64,000 bases of DNA from Ipomoea triloba (Eukaryota; Streptophyta; Magnoliopsida; Solanales; Convolvulaceae): contig NC_044924.1 of NCBI RefSeq assembly GCF_003576645.1, positions 3,783,934-3,847,933 on the forward strand. The letters run 5' to 3'. Position numbers and translations under genes: made by a program. A model generated the notes under the pieces. That model ran no database searches. It was not told the DNA's origin and saw only the letters and a list, made by a program, of their open reading frames with translations. This document shows positions 40,201 through 53,252 of the stretch, piece after piece (the first letter of the stretch is position 1; every line of letters starts with the position of its first letter).

Positions 40201-41493
40201 AAATCTTCCCCTATATAAACACAACATAACATTTCACCATTTAAAACAGGATTCACAACTTGTTTTACTACTAGATGAAATTACTGCTAGTTCTGAGGGC
40301 TCTGGAAATGCTTATATGATGATTCTCCAAGCTGGTGGCCTCCCATTTGTATCCATCTCAAGATCTTCCAGTCTGAACTCATGGAAGGTTCTTCAACTTA
40401 AGGTAAAAACTACCACTTTGTAATCCATATAGTTAGCTTACTGAATAGGATAAACATGTTTTTCCAGTTATACATGTTGCATTCCTAGAATTAGATAGGT
40501 TGCAGTGTATAGCCGTTTTATAGGACTTCACATGAATGTGGAGAACCTTGTTTAATATTTTAAATTCACTTTGTATGTATTGCTATTTTCCAACTAGTGT
40601 GGATTTGATCCAATAAAGAACAAACTAGGCTTTCTTCAACTTCTTGCCTGTTCTTGTCATATGACCTTCTGTTTATTTTTGATATAGGATTGTCTCATGC
40701 AATTGACACTAGAAAGTGAAAAGGTTCGAGGAATACCTCACTCTGTCATACCACCCTTGGCAGTGAGTGGTGAGTGCTATTACTTCTGTATTTTCTTGGT
40801 TTGGATTATACTTATAAAGCGTTTGTTCAAAATACCCACTCTTGTGTCATAGGCTCATAGCAATGTGGACTCTGCATTTGGAAACCTTTTTGGGAATTCA
40901 TAACCTAATAAATCTTCCTCTTTTCTTTTTTTTTTTTTAATGAGAAAATTTATTTTTGAAAAATTTAGGTGGTACTTAGAGAATGATTTTGCAAGTCATT
41001 TTCAACCAAGGAAATTTATAATGTTGTTCACTGGTCAAAATTTTGTTTAAAAATAAAACAGCTTAATTATGAATTATTGTCTTCCATCCAAAGTTACTAT
41101 AGAGGGATGTGAGTATTCTCTCTCTCTCTCTCTCTCTCTAGGATATTTGCCACCTTGGAGGTCTCTGTTTCACCAAAAGAAAAAAGTAATTTTGTCCGTA
41201 CGGCTTCTATTTGTTTTCCATGACAGTCAGCAACTATTTTAGCATCACTTTGTATTGCATAAAGCCTTGAGATCTGTTAGGCTTCTATTTGTTTTCCATC
41301 ACAGTCAGCAACTACTTTAGCATCACTTTGTATTGCATAAAGCCTTGAGATCTGGTAAGCTGAGCAAACATTTATCTTGTTATGATTTTCATTGACAGCT
41401 TCAAGAGGTGTGGCTTGTGTTTTTGCTGCAAGAAAGCGTGCTTTAGTTTACATCCTGGATGAAGATGAGGATGAAATCTCAGATGCAGAGTGA
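34237..41493 (+). CDS. APC4: Anaphase-promoting complex subunit 4 (APC4)
   Basis: Nineteen exons: 34237-34305, 34405-34516, 34922-35010, 35397-35474, 35566-35805, 35960-36040, 36694-36845, 37109-37269, 37350-37450, 37526-37600, 38133-38312, 38491-38573, 38691-38789, 38967-39071, 39638-39773, 39922-40149, 40250-40402, 40688-40769, 41399-41493. They give 772 residues in one frame. The N-terminus ([49 protein letters not shown]) is the WD40 part. The middle (residues about 280-480) is the helical APC4 long domain. The end is acidic ([14 protein letters not shown]). APC4 is a scaffold subunit of the cell-cycle E3 ubiquitin ligase APC/C. The acceptor of exon 6 is the least certain junction. Intron 18 has a tandem duplication. 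Confidence 0.94.
41119..41142. repeat. (CT)n microsatellite in APC4 intron 18
   Basis: About 11 CT units lie in a non-coding part of intron 18, ahead of a tandem duplication. Confidence 0.9.
41203..41354. repeat. Tandem duplication of about 76 bp in APC4 intron 18
   Basis: Two adjacent copies of a unit running from GGCTTCTATTTGTTTTCCAT to AAAGCCTTGAGATCTG differ at only a few bases, so the duplication is recent. It ends about 45 bp before the last acceptor of APC4. Confidence 0.85.
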
Positions 41494-42266
41494 AGACACT
41501 GCTGTCTGTTCTCCAGGTGCGAGTCTGCTTTCATGTAAATTTTCCTAAAACTTTCCCATCTTTTATTTGTATGCACATGTAAAAACCTGAGGACAAGCAA
41601 TTCTAGTCAGGATGTGAGGTTATGCATTATCCTTGTCCAGTTAACTGCAAGAATCTTTAGTATTCACATATTTACCGAGTATTTGAAATCTTGAGCATTA
41701 TTTGATCTCCTGGTTCAGTATGAATATGTTTTTTTATCTCTTTTTTTTTCATTGGTTCATTAAAAGACCAATACTTGATAGAGAAGAAAGCACTACAGTT
41801 TATGAATTACATATTTTGATCATTATAATGCATCAGAAATGACAGATCAGAGTGTGAATTTGATCCCAAAATGGGCACATGAAGACTAGAAACCTAGCAA
41901 ATTTTATTTAAAATTACCCAAAAAAAGTGGAAGAGAAAACTAAGCATGCACTACCATACTATAATCCCACTAAGCTAGTCAATACAGAAGAAGCATATAT
42001 AAATCCTAGGAGCCAGGGCCCCTCCCCTAAGAGAGCAATACTTGCAGTCATTCAAAATGCCTGCACTTGTGTGTTGAGAATGTCCTCATTACTTTTGTTG
42101 ATTGAGAGCACTCTGTACAGCGAGAAAGGCTTTGACATTCATGAACCCAATACTATTAGCAAATGTATATGCTTAAATGGGAAATAGGAACAATTCCCAA
42201 CTCATGGATTGATGCTTTTACCTTAGAAGCCCTCAAACATCAAAGCGAAGTACAGAGAAGGCATAT
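41494..42266. other. Convergent 3' spacer between APC4 and CBP60
   Basis: The two genes end toward each other and are 773 bp apart. The interval should hold both 3' UTRs and polyadenylation sites. I see no further gene. Confidence 0.6.
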
Positions 42267-45200
42267 CTACAAGTCATCCAGTTCAACAATTTGTGCTCTT
42301 CTCTCTGCAGCTTTCTTCCTGATGAAGATACCCCATCTCAAGGCTGCTTTAAGCTTGAGCCAACCGACAACAGCTTTTCCTGAAGAACGTGACCGGTCAT
42401 CATCAAACCCAAACGTCGATGACATATTGGGCATGTATGCTGATGCATAAGGGTAATTTTCTTCCATGACATTAGCAGAAGTGTGACTATGGCCTCCCAT
42501 GTTGAAAATACGGAGAAGATGCTGCATGTCTTCATTTTCAAGCATCTCATGACTCCTCAGCCGAATATCTTCCTCAGTAAAGTAGTCATCAGAGGTAAGA
42601 TTTGTTGTACCGGGAGTAAGAAAGTTGGACATTGAAGACTGTTGAGGTCGAAGCGCCAGCATATTCTCAGTTCCAGGAGGCTGAGTCTGCTGAGACGTGC
42701 CTATCAAGTGATTCTGGAAAGGCCCATTTAAGTGTCCCGTGACATTGAGATCCATGTTCTGTGACTGCATCAGAAATCTGCCACTCATGCTGTCATTATA
42801 CCCTGGTGAAAGGAAAAAGTTCCAACTTCAGAGCTGAATTAAAGGTAACAACCTAAAACCCTAACCCAAAACTTAACTGATGACCGAAAAGGTAAGTAGA
42901 AATTTGCAGACACAATCTAAACATAGTTTTACCTCCAATGTTTGATCCTGGATTCATAGCAGGCTGCTCCGAAGGAATTGAGGACGGGAGAGCTGGAACA
43001 TTTAGCTGATTAGCGTAAGAGTTTGAATGGTTCTGTGAGCCAACTACTTGGTCATGTTGAGAAGTATCTGAATTCTTGTTGTCATTGAGGCTTAGAAGAG
43101 ATTTGCCATCATATTCAATGACATGCATCCAATTTTCATATGCCTTCTTCACTAAGGTGTCCACATAGACCTGCCAAAAAAGACAGCCATTCAAGCCATT
43201 CCTCTCACATTTCAACGAAGATTTTGAAAAAAAAAAAAACGGTTGCATTGTAGGGTTGGAGCAAACCTTTTGGTTGTCAGAAAGAGAATCGATAGAATGA
43301 TACTGTTCACTAGCAATCAATCCACATAGTTCATAGATATTGTTAAACACAACCCCGACATTCCTCATATCATCGGGATAGTAGACATAGAGTTTCCCGC
43401 TTAGAACACACGTCTTTGCATGCTCTACAAGAGCTTCCCACATCTTATTTGACATTCCACTTCCCAGGACCTGAGAAGGTAAGTAAAGGTTGTCATCTAA
43501 TGTCACAATTCTATTTGAGATTTATAGCATGAAAACAAAATAAGTTATACTTACACTTCGAAGCCTCTGTGAGTCTGTCACAACAAGTCGTAGGAAGTCT
43601 TCCACTGTGAATATTCCAGATTTGTTTAGCCTCTTGTGGAAAGAACCATCCTTTCCTATCTTTTCCAACCTCCAAACTTCATCGCTTAATGCAGGTGGGT
43701 AATGTTTCTTGTACACTGCAAAGGGAAACGCCGCAGGTTAGGCAACATTGTTATAAATAATTAAATATTACACCGTATCATACAATCTCACAATATGTCA
43801 TATGATACGCCACTCACATTCTCCTCTGTGATCCTTGACAGTGAAAGCATCTGTTTTTGCCTCCCGGATATGAATGCTCTCACAATAGCCCGGTGCAACC
43901 TTCAAACCTAGTCTAAACTTCCTGCTTCTAATCCAGCTAGAATTGTCAGTAAACGTCAACTCACCAAGGGTACCTACGCCTTCCTTTAATGTTACTTGCA
44001 AGTCCCCAGTTAGAAGGGGCCTCTTCCCTTCACGCTCTTTCACTATATGAGACTCGAAATCTTCTTGAGTCCAGCCTTCCTCGTCCTCATTGTTAAAATC
44101 CCCCTCGAGTACAACAATGTCCAGTTTGACTGAGGATTCTGGTCCCATTGTCACAACACGCCCAGTATTTCCATCGAGCAAAACAACATGGATGGCAGAA
44201 CCTTGTTCTCCCTCAACCTTCCCTCCTGTAAAGAGAGGTAGTGACAATTTCGACCTAAAGTGTAGCTGTAAGTTTCTTCCATCCGGTCCTTCTATTCTTT
44301 TCGGAGAAACCCTGTTCATCAGTAAGTATAAATCTCACTATCAGATTGGAGAGAAAAGTAACCTAAAGCTGCTGGTGCCACTAAGTACAAGCAAAAGACA
44401 ATAGGAACTCGAGAATGGTGTAGGAAAACATGAAACCCAATCAGCACGAGGTGTCTTATCGATGAATAGACACCAAAACAAATGGAGACTGTATATAGAA
44501 ACCCTATAACCGCTAGCACTGGGGACCGAAATGTAAACGGTGAAATCTAACTGTCATAGCTCATTCAAAACAAGTATCCAAAAAGGGAGCACCATGTCCT
44601 GAAATACTTTCGGCATTGGAACATGAAACATACCTAGAGTTAAGTTTTGCGGGGGCCAACTTTGCCAAAGCACGCTCCACTTCTTCACTAACCTGGTGCA
44701 TAGACGTAACATGTAGTGAGATTAAAAGACACCAAAATATCAAAGCAAAGCTATAAAATGCAAACGCATCTCAGCAACTATTGATCTAATTCTGGCATGT
44801 AATTGTCTCGTGAACACAGAGATATCATAAAGGCCAGATAATCTTACAACTCTGCGAAGAATCGGCTCCAGTGATGAGCAAAGCTTTTGCAGACTGTCAA
44901 CCTTCAGCGCTTCAACAATAACACTGCACTAAGCACATGATCTTCAATAAACCATGCTATGTATGTTCAACCTCAATAATAGATGAAATTTAAACTGGCA
45001 TCTTTGTTTATGTGATAAAAGATTTATTACATACAGGTGCACTCATGAATTTGATCTTCGCTACACTTCTAATATTATCCTTTTTGTAAATGTAGCTTAC
45101 TTAAAACAAGAATAATATGCACATGAGACCACAACCCAATTGGCTAGGAGCCTAGGATTAGAAATCAGGCAGATACGAGGGTGTGCACCGGTAAACCCCA

Positions 45201-46038
45201 TCCTGTGATCCTAGATGGCAACCACTCTAGTTGGGAATCGAACTTGTAACCTTGTGGTTATCAAGTCTACAACCTAACCAATTGGTTAGGATTAGCCATA
45301 AGAAGCTCCGAGAGTGTGCACTGGGTAAACCCCAGGCAAACGCTCCAGCTGAGAATCAAACATGTAACCTTGTGGTTATTAAGTCAACAGTCCAACCAAC
45401 TTGGTTGGAGTTGCCCCAAAGAACTTGTTTATTTTTAGTCAGCAGTTCAGCACCCACAACAGCTGAAGCTCAAGTTAACCTAAATAAGCTTCAAGCCAAT
45501 TCAGGAGCAAGTTATATCACTCTCCAGTCTCCACTGTGTATATCTTCATATTCTAGAGATATACATGTTCCAACACAGAAAATTCTAAGAGCTTGCTATA
45601 TGCAAGCTCCAGTCTTGAAAACCCAAAAAAAAACAAGATGCCAAGTATGAACCACAATCATTAGATCTTCCCAATATTTCTCAAGTATTCAAGACAAAAT
45701 TACTTCTTTTTTTTTTGTCAACAAAAGCAACATAAAAAGCTATGCATCCATCCTTTAGTTTGCTTTTAAGCATAAAGGGCACACAAGGGAGTCAGCACCT
45801 GAAGCTGCTAAGCAATAAACCAAACCCAATTCAAGAAAAATTCAAAACTCAACTAAAAAAACATTCTTTATGCTTTCCAGATATGCACTCACATGTGTAG
45901 AAGAGAGTGATTGTCTGTAAATTACCTGGCAAGAGCAGGGCGTTTCCTATCAGGCTGACCTTCTTCACTACTACTACCCGGATTAGGTCGTTTCTCCCGA
46001 GCCATACTAGCCGATCTTTCCATGTACCTAGTCTGCAT
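42267..46038 (-). CDS. CBP60: CALMODULIN-BINDING PROTEIN 60 (CBP60B/C/D-like) transcription factor
   Basis: Eight exons: 46038-45926, 44923-44848, 44692-44634, 44311-43818, 43715-43555, 43470-43267, 43170-42933, 42802-42267. They encode 626 residues. I chose the ATG at 46038 because MQTRYMERS is the conserved family start, although the frame is open further upstream. Order: basic N-terminus (DRKRPALA), helix ([20 protein letters not shown]), the CBP60 DNA-binding core ([76 protein letters not shown]), and a C-terminal basic amphipathic helix ([20 protein letters not shown]) suited to calmodulin binding. CBP60s are nuclear Ca2+/CaM-linked regulators of immunity and salicylate genes; the clade here is the constitutive B/C/D type rather than CBP60g/SARD1. 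Intron 1 carries a SINE dimer. Confidence 0.94.
45122..45420 (-). mobile_element. Tandem pair of tRNA-derived SINEs in CBP60 intron 1
   Basis: Two related units, about 45283-45420 and 45122-45282 on the minus strand, each carry a GTTGGTTGGA- or ATTGGTTAGG-type A-box region, then ACCACAAGGTTACA with a B-box-like GTTTGATTC or GTTCGATTCC. Each continues into GGGGTTTACC and GTGCACnCTC. This is the layout of plant tRNA-derived SINEs. The copies differ at many sites, so they are old. Confidence 0.65.
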
Positions 46039-46809
46039 TTTCACAGCAAAAAACACTCCCTCAGACCTCTTCTTCAACCCCGAGATCTGATCTGGAGCTA
46101 GGGCTTTCTGTACTTGAACAGAAACTGCTTTCTTCTCTCTCGGAGTTAAAAGTAAATAGATTAAGGGCGGAGAGATTCCCAGACGGATAAAAGGCAGAGC
46201 CAACGAAAAGGAAAAAGGAAGGGAGAAAGAAAGCGGGAAACAAAATTGAAGCAGCGCGGAAAGGGGTTGGAGCTTTCCGGGAAACTTCAAAGAAGCATCC
46301 TCTCACTTTCTTACCTCTGTGGTTTGGCTTGACTCCACTAGCCGCTACAGAAAATCAACTGATAAAAAAGGAGTCTTTTTCCCCCCCTTCTCTGATTGGT
46401 TTCTATTTTGATGGCTGCCCCGATGGCTTTGCACCTTGGTGGTCCAGATCTAATCACCACCCTCTATAGACTGTATAGATAGTGTTTTGTCGGCAGAAAC
46501 ATGCATGTTACATAGCTAATTGAGGACTAAACAAATTATTCAATGTTAACCTTTTTTTATGGAGCATATGATTTGTCCATATTGAGACTGTACTACAAGT
46601 TTATAAGATAAGATGTTTAAATCACAGATGTTTCTTCATGATCTGTGAGCTATCCATTGGTGGATAGCATGAGGTAAAAATTTATCAGTGTATCTTGCCA
46701 TTTAAATTATGTTCGACGAGGTAAAATTTTATTAGATATGAAAGAAATATGATGAACCTAGGTTGTTTGCCTACTCAATGATATGTTAATTATTGATGCT
46801 CAACTCAAA

Positions 46810-47025
46810 TCAATGAAATCAATAAGTAAAACAGTCAAATTTGTAACATTATAGTTACCGTGATGATGTATGAGTCAGACATAGCTGATCAGTTCAAATA
46901 AAAAAAAATAATAGGCAAAATAGTTAAACTTGTAACATTATAATTACCGCAATGATGTCTGACTCAAACAAAAAAATCAATAGACAAAACAATCAAATTT
47001 GTAATATTGCAGTTATTAAGTTAAC
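46810..47025. repeat. Diverged tandem repeat, about three units
   Basis: Three successive segments share the core TCAAATTTGTAACATTATAGTTACC or close variants, each followed by GATGATGT and GACTCA-type sequence in the first two. Units are 65-100 bp and diverged. Non-coding. Confidence 0.55.
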
Positions 47026-47516
47026 AACGTAACAAATGTAGTTGGAGTTGAGAGTAATAATTGTACTTTACTAAATAAAGAATGGTTGGGCAGCAATTGA
47101 CTACATTGTTTGAGCTAATTTGGAGCTTCTTTGAAAGGGATATTGATTAATAAAACAAATTTGTATTAAAGCACGATAATCACAATCAGCCTCAAACATT
47201 CCATCAACTCATCTTCCTTGTATTAATGTTCGGTGATGACGAGGATGCCAGGATGGACGAGGGCAATAGTGGTCAATACTAGGAGAAGCAGGTCAAACTA
47301 CGAAATGGGATCCGCCCACGTGCAACCCAACCCTGCAGTCGTCACCGCCAAAAAACCATTTTGTAGGACATCATCACAATAGTGAGTTTTTTTGTGTAGT
47401 TTTTTATGTGCTAAATAAGAAATAGAAGAGGGTGAGAAAAGAAGGGAAAAATAAAAAAATAAAAACAGATATGACACAATGAAAATTGTGAAAGAATCGC
47501 AAATGAAGAGGCCTTT

Positions 47517-47909
47517 AGAGCATCTATATCAGTGGGGCTTTTTCACAGTTATTGAGGAATTTTTGTAAGTGTGATTAGGAAAGAGAAAATGGGGCAGGAG
47601 GAAAAAATAAATAAAACAAATCAATTTTTTTTAAAAAAATAAAAAATAAAAAACTGATGCTGTCAGGCGTGCCTGACACGCGTGCACTGCACGCACCCGC
47701 TCGGCGTAGTAAGTGGCGATCACCCTTGCGTGAGCGCCTGTTCCTTTGTCTTAGTGGGACTCGTCAGACCTGCATTATCCTCTATTTTACAGAAACAAAT
47801 CAAACAACTCACCATTCTCTATCTTCTCATCTTTCATGCCTCTCTCATACCATGTGGACACTAATCTGACATTATCCCCACCATTCACCATTGATGGGGA
47901 TGTCCTTAT
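47517..47909. mobile_element. Possible MITE with GC-rich centre
   Basis: The ends AGAGCATCTATATCAGTGGGG and, in reverse complement, AGGACATCCCCATCAATGGTG are loosely alike, as in plant MITEs of the GAGCATCyCCAATGG type. The centre around 47665-47740 is unusually GC-rich for this spacer (GCGTGCCTGACACGCGTGCA). It codes for nothing I recognise. Confidence 0.35.
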
Positions 47910-49780
47910 GCTTCAGAGTTTTATTTGATATTATAAATGGGTTTAGAAAAAAAAAGTAATAATTTACTAATTTCCACATCAATAAGAGTAAAAAAAAAAA
48001 AAAATCCATTAACATCAAGACCATAAAGTCTTATGATATCGTGATTTGAAAATCTATTGACATTGAAATAAGGAAGTCTACTAATATTGAAGTTCAATAC
48101 TTGTTTATATCAAAACATGAAAATCTAATGATATTGATAAAAAAAAACAAAAAAAAAAAACAATCACGAGCATACAGTATCCAAATTACCAATAAAATAA
48201 GGTTGTCTTATAACCTTCAAGTGAATTAGCATTACTCTTTTATTGTCCCCTTTTGGATAAAGTATTAGATTAAAACGTAAGTCATAATACTAATCTTGCA
48301 CGCAAGGCTAACTTAATTTCAAGTTAGACCTGAAATTCTGAATTAAGAAAATTCAAATTCAATGGATTAGAGTTTGGCAATGGATAGGCGTCCCTAACAA
48401 CATTGTTACTAAAGTAAGATATATGCTGAGATCCATAAGAGACGTGTGGGCCTGCAACTCATCATGCCTTCAGAGAATACTTCAACAAACATACTCAAAA
48501 CTTCATCTTGCTCGCTCTTTAGTTCTAAACCATTTGATTCAACTTTCACTGCAAGAAATAAGATGTGGAAGATAACTATGAGCTTTCAAAGGTTAACTTA
48601 ACCATATATAATTTCAGTTTATTGTCTTTCAGATTCCGTTAAACACTTCTGCCAGCGTTATATCATTAGCCATAACTTTATAGTTCATACTATAGCTAAA
48701 AACATAATACTATGGACAGTTCAATTGGTCCTTTATATATTATGCACAATAACACAAGATAAAGTCTTAATGTTTGTAAGCCGTGGACTAAGATTAATTG
48801 CAATTGTTATATCAGACACATAATTTGAATGTCGTTTTGCATCAAAGTCTATAATGCACCATGGTGTAATTTTATATTTTAATTGTTGCATTGAATTGGT
48901 AATTATAGATTTAATAAATATATTATAATATTAGAGTACGTAGGTAATTCTAATAAAGTTAGTCATGCAGATTTACTTCATTGTAATCATTTACTGGTTA
49001 TAGTCACAATACAAAATTTATTCACTGTACACTCTCAAGTGGTTATTGTAAATTTTTCGTTGTTTTTTAAAATATTATTGACCCTATTACAATAATTAAC
49101 GTTTGTACAGACTGTTCGGATTGTTCGTTTGTTCCCTTTCCTTCCATTGCTCCGACATTGAGCATGGATCTTAGTTAGTTCTATTTCTTCTTTAAAAAAA
49201 GTCCTTTGTTTTTCCTAAGGAACAAAACAATAATACGAGATGGCTTTGTGAAAGATGGTGCCCCATGTGAACTGGATTACTGGAACAGAGATGGCTTTCT
49301 ACAATTCCACGTCAGAGCTCTTTTCTTCATGTGACAGCCTTGTACACTTCGAAAAGGCTGTTCTACTAATCATTGCTATCTCCGACACGATCCGAGACGG
49401 ATCGAGATCCGTTATCCGTCACCCACCCGGTCCGGATCAATACGGGTTACGTCTACGGGAAGTGTTAGTGCAGTTGTAGACTTGTAGTCAACAATGATGA
49501 TGCCAGTGCCCCAAAAACTCGCTATAATTCGGGTCAAGTTCAAGAATGGCGGGCACGAAACCCAATCTTTCCTCGTCCACGTGACGGAAACGATTCTAAC
49601 GAGGTTGAATCTTGGGTCCACATCATCAGTTATATATATAAATTTACCTTAAGAAGAATCGTTGTCTTGTACGGAATAATTATCAAACCCGCTGTTTGAG
49701 GTGCCGGAAATCCGGAATAGGCAAATCCAAGTGCTCGTCTATCCAGTTTTGAATCCCGGTTCGGTTTAATTTCGGATCAA

Positions 49781-52700
49781 ATGGACCCCGGCGAGACAGT
49801 TCTCTCGGACCGGGTAAGAATCAACGGAATCGAAACTCCAGTGACTCTCACAGCCGCCGGACAGCTCCGGTGGTCGGCCCGGTCCCTGTGGATAGAGAAG
49901 GAGGTCCTCGGATTCTCAGTCGAAGGTTCACGGATCAAAATCAGGGCTGTTGTGATAAGCGAAGCTGGAATTTGCTGTTGCGAGAACAAAACAGTTCTCC
50001 TCAGAAAAACCTTCACTTTGGAGCCGTTTTCTGAGGAATCTCTCCTGCTCTGGAGTCAAAAGCTCCAAGAATTCATCGATTCTCTCGGTAAAAACCACCT
50101 GAATTATTTGTTTATTGCTATTCTTTCCAGCAATTTTGGAAGGGCACACATTTAACATGGCCAGTGCAAAAAGAACTTGATTTATTAGAGAGAGAGAGAG
50201 AGAGAGAATATATGTGGTTTACTTAAATATTTGTGGAAACTAGTCTATTCATGTTTATTAGATCCATTGTCTCTTTACATGCAAATACAATTTGCTTACT
50301 TTGTTTAAATATTTTGTTGTTCCTATTAGTTATTGTAGCATGAACATGTACACATTCAAATGCATCTCTATTTATTGCTGCTTTGATTTGTTGCCATTGT
50401 TATTCTGCTCATCTTAATGTGTTTGCTTTTTTCCATAATTGAATTTGGGGGATAATCAGATCGACCGAAGAGACTCTTTATATTTCTGAATCCATATGGA
50501 GGAAAGAAATCTGCCTCAAAGATTTTTCTTGACGAGGTAAAACCGCTGCTTGAGGATGCAAATATTGAATATGCACTGCAAGGTTTGACATTCTTACTAT
50601 ATCTCCAAAACTTTCATGTTCCCCTTGGGTATCTTAGAATTTTTATTCATGCCTTTATATTTTAATCCTTTAAATTCAGAAACCAAATATCAGCTTCATG
50701 CCAAGGAAGTTATTCGTAACTTGGATCTTTCAAAGTACGATGGAGTTGTTTGCGTGAGTGGAGATGGAATTTTGGTTGAGGTTGGTTAGTCATTCCAGTA
50801 TTATATCATATGAGAAATGTACCAGTGAGCTTCATGTTCATTCATGCTTGTGTTGCACTTTTAGTAGGTAGTTAATGGGCTGCTTGAAAGGGAGGATTGG
50901 AAGACTGCAATAAAGATATCTCTTGGAGTAATACCTGCAGGTTTTTGCTTCTTTTCATTAGTTCCATCTTCTTCTTTATGCTAAATCCTTTCGAAGAAAT
51001 AGTTTGGAAGACAGAAATAGTTCGTTGACAATTACTTCATACTCAAATTGTCTACCAACTAATAAACAGTTTATACTGATCTAGTGATCTTCTTGCATAA
51101 ATTAGCTAGAAGCTTTGAAGCACTAACTTCTTAAACTCATTACTGAGATACTTAAGTAATTTCTTTAGTTGTATAGATTTTTATTTGGCCTGCTTATTGG
51201 TGAATGATTGGAAATTCAATGTTTGGAATTCTGGCCTCGGTTGTTGAGAAAAAGTGTGTTGTTTGTCTGTTTCCTGTACTAGTGTAATCGAAAAACATAT
51301 AGGCAGTAAACAAGTGCTTCTAGATCACACTGCATAATATCAAAGTGGCAGAGTCCAATTAACAAATGTTTCTTTCCTTTAGTGGTGATAGTGACATTAG
51401 AGTTCTCTGGTTATATCTTTAGGAGAACTGTTATTACCAGCTATAACAGAAGAAATGATCCTTCCACACAGGCACTGGAAATGGCATGGTGAAATCTCTT
51501 CTAGATTCAGTTGGAGAGCCTTGTTCCGCATCTAATGCAACTCTTGCTATTATTCGAGGTAGAATGTTGCCTGGTCTTTCTCATACAAGTTTGCTCTCTT
51601 TGGTGAAATGTCAATGACATTGTATTTATTTTGTGGTCCCCTGTTGTATGCTTGATTACCGCAGGGCACAAGCGAGCACTGGATGTAGCTACAATTTCAC
51701 AGGGGCAGACCAAGTTTTTCAGTGTATTGATGCTTGCTTGGGGTATCTATTCTTGTCATTTATCTACTTGTTCTTTAATTGATTCTGTCCCCGAGCTGTT
51801 AATATTGTGAACTACAAAAATATACAAAATTAAAAACTCTGAGTAATTGATGTCTAACGATAGTTGAAACTTGAAAACTTGATTATTTTCCAGGACTTAT
51901 AGCTGACATTGACATCGAGTCTGAGAAGTACAGGTGGATGGGGAGTGCGCGAATAGATTTTTATGTATGTACTTAAATATGCCATTCTACTGATAGCATC
52001 TTTATTATGTCTCTCCGTGTTTAATGTTAAACAGTGAACCCTTCTCTCAAAACACTAACAATGACCATGTTCATTTGGTACTGTTTGGTCCAGGGTCTTC
52101 AACGGTTGTTCAGTCTTAGAAGGTATAATGGCTGTATAAGGTTTGTGCCTGCACCTGGCCATGAAGTTCATGGAGAGCCCACTGAACATGTGGAAGTTTA
52201 TTCAAATGGCGGCCCAAAAAGTGGCTATTCTGGTCCTTCAGATGTTGATGCACAGAAATCAAACTGGCGGAAAATTGATGGTCCTTTTGTTTCAGTCTGG
52301 CTCCACAATGTACCTTGGGGTAGTGAAGATACTATGGCTGCACCTGATGCCAAGGTAATTTGTTTTCATCTTTTTTCCTTGAAAACGCAACGGGTTCTGG
52401 TAAATTATTTATTGTCACAACCATAGTGCCCAATTTGTGTGTCTTTAATTCTTCCGACAACAACCATATGGTACCTCCAAATTTGGCCCCTCCAGCTCAG
52501 AAAATGAAAATAGTAAAGTCATTCCTCAATCATTCACTTTTGTCGGTCCAGTTTTAGAAAGAATTCTGGCATTTTCCCCACTGACATCAGGCATGTGTCC
52601 TTGTACATCTATATATTCTGATTGACTATCTGAAGCCAGTTCATATGTGGGGTATTTCTTGAGACCTTAAAAGTACCTAGAGGCTAGAGCACAACTGTTG

Positions 52701-53252
52701 TCTGTTCCTATTTTTCCACTTCCTACTCTTTTTAGTCACTTGTTGGTTTATCTTTATATTTGTTAATTCTCTCGTATCAACTTCTACGCAGTTTTCAGAT
52801 GGCTATCTAGACTTGATCCTGGTAAAGGATTGCCCAAAGTTGGCCTTGCTATCGGTGATGACTGAATTAAACAATGGCGGCCATGTCAAATCCCCATATG
52901 TCTTTTACTTCAAGGTATAAATATTTGCTTATGCCCTCTACAGATAACATATACATGGATTAGTTATTTTATTTCTGGTATTATTCACCCTTTCCTCTGC
53001 CCCGTTTCCCCATATGTCTTTGTTTGAAAACGTAACCTAAACCATTTCGGGCTGCAACAGGTTAAGGAATTTGTTCTGGAGCCAGGTGCAAGAGCCGAGG
53101 ATCCATCTAAGGATGGGATCATCGACGTGGATGGTGAGGTTGTTGCCCGAGGTCGAGGAACATACAAGTGTGAAGAGAGAACCTTAATGGCTTATGACAA
53201 GCTTCATATCAAAATGGATCAGGGGTTGGCTACTATCTTTTCCCCCATTTAG
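49781..53252 (+). CDS. SPHK1: Sphingosine kinase (long-chain base kinase)
   Basis: Ten exons: 49781-50087, 50460-50582, 50680-50780, 50868-50940, 51472-51558, 51665-51742, 51894-51964, 52094-52354, 52792-52914, 53061-53252. They give 471 residues. The diacylglycerol-kinase-type catalytic domain starts at about residue 105 (KRLFIFLNPYGGKKSASKIF) with the nucleotide-binding SGDGILVEVVNGLL and GVIPAGTGNGMVKSLL. ATLAIIRG, LMLAWGLIADIDIESE and RWMGSARIDFY follow, then KFSDGYLDLILVKDCPK and a C-terminal IDVDGEVVARG. These are the conserved blocks of sphingosine kinases. It phosphorylates sphingoid bases to their 1-phosphates, signals in ABA and stress responses. The order and length match Arabidopsis SPHK1. 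No signal peptide or membrane segment is obvious. Confidence 0.94.
50188..50208. repeat. (GA)n microsatellite in sphingosine kinase intron 1
   Basis: About ten GA units in the first intron. Confidence 0.9.

Larger units (their letters stand above)
46039..49780. promoter_or_regulatory. Divergent intergenic region between CBP60 and sphingosine kinase
   Basis: The 3.7 kb between outward-facing start codons contains no supported gene. The first 300 bp are the CBP60 5' leader and proximal promoter. A diverged tandem repeat lies at about 46810-47025 and a possible MITE at 47517-47909. The last several hundred bases before 49781 are less AT-rich, with TCCGGATC-, CCGGTTCGG- and GGAAATCCGG-type motifs, and probably form the kinase promoter and leader. 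Confidence 0.5.
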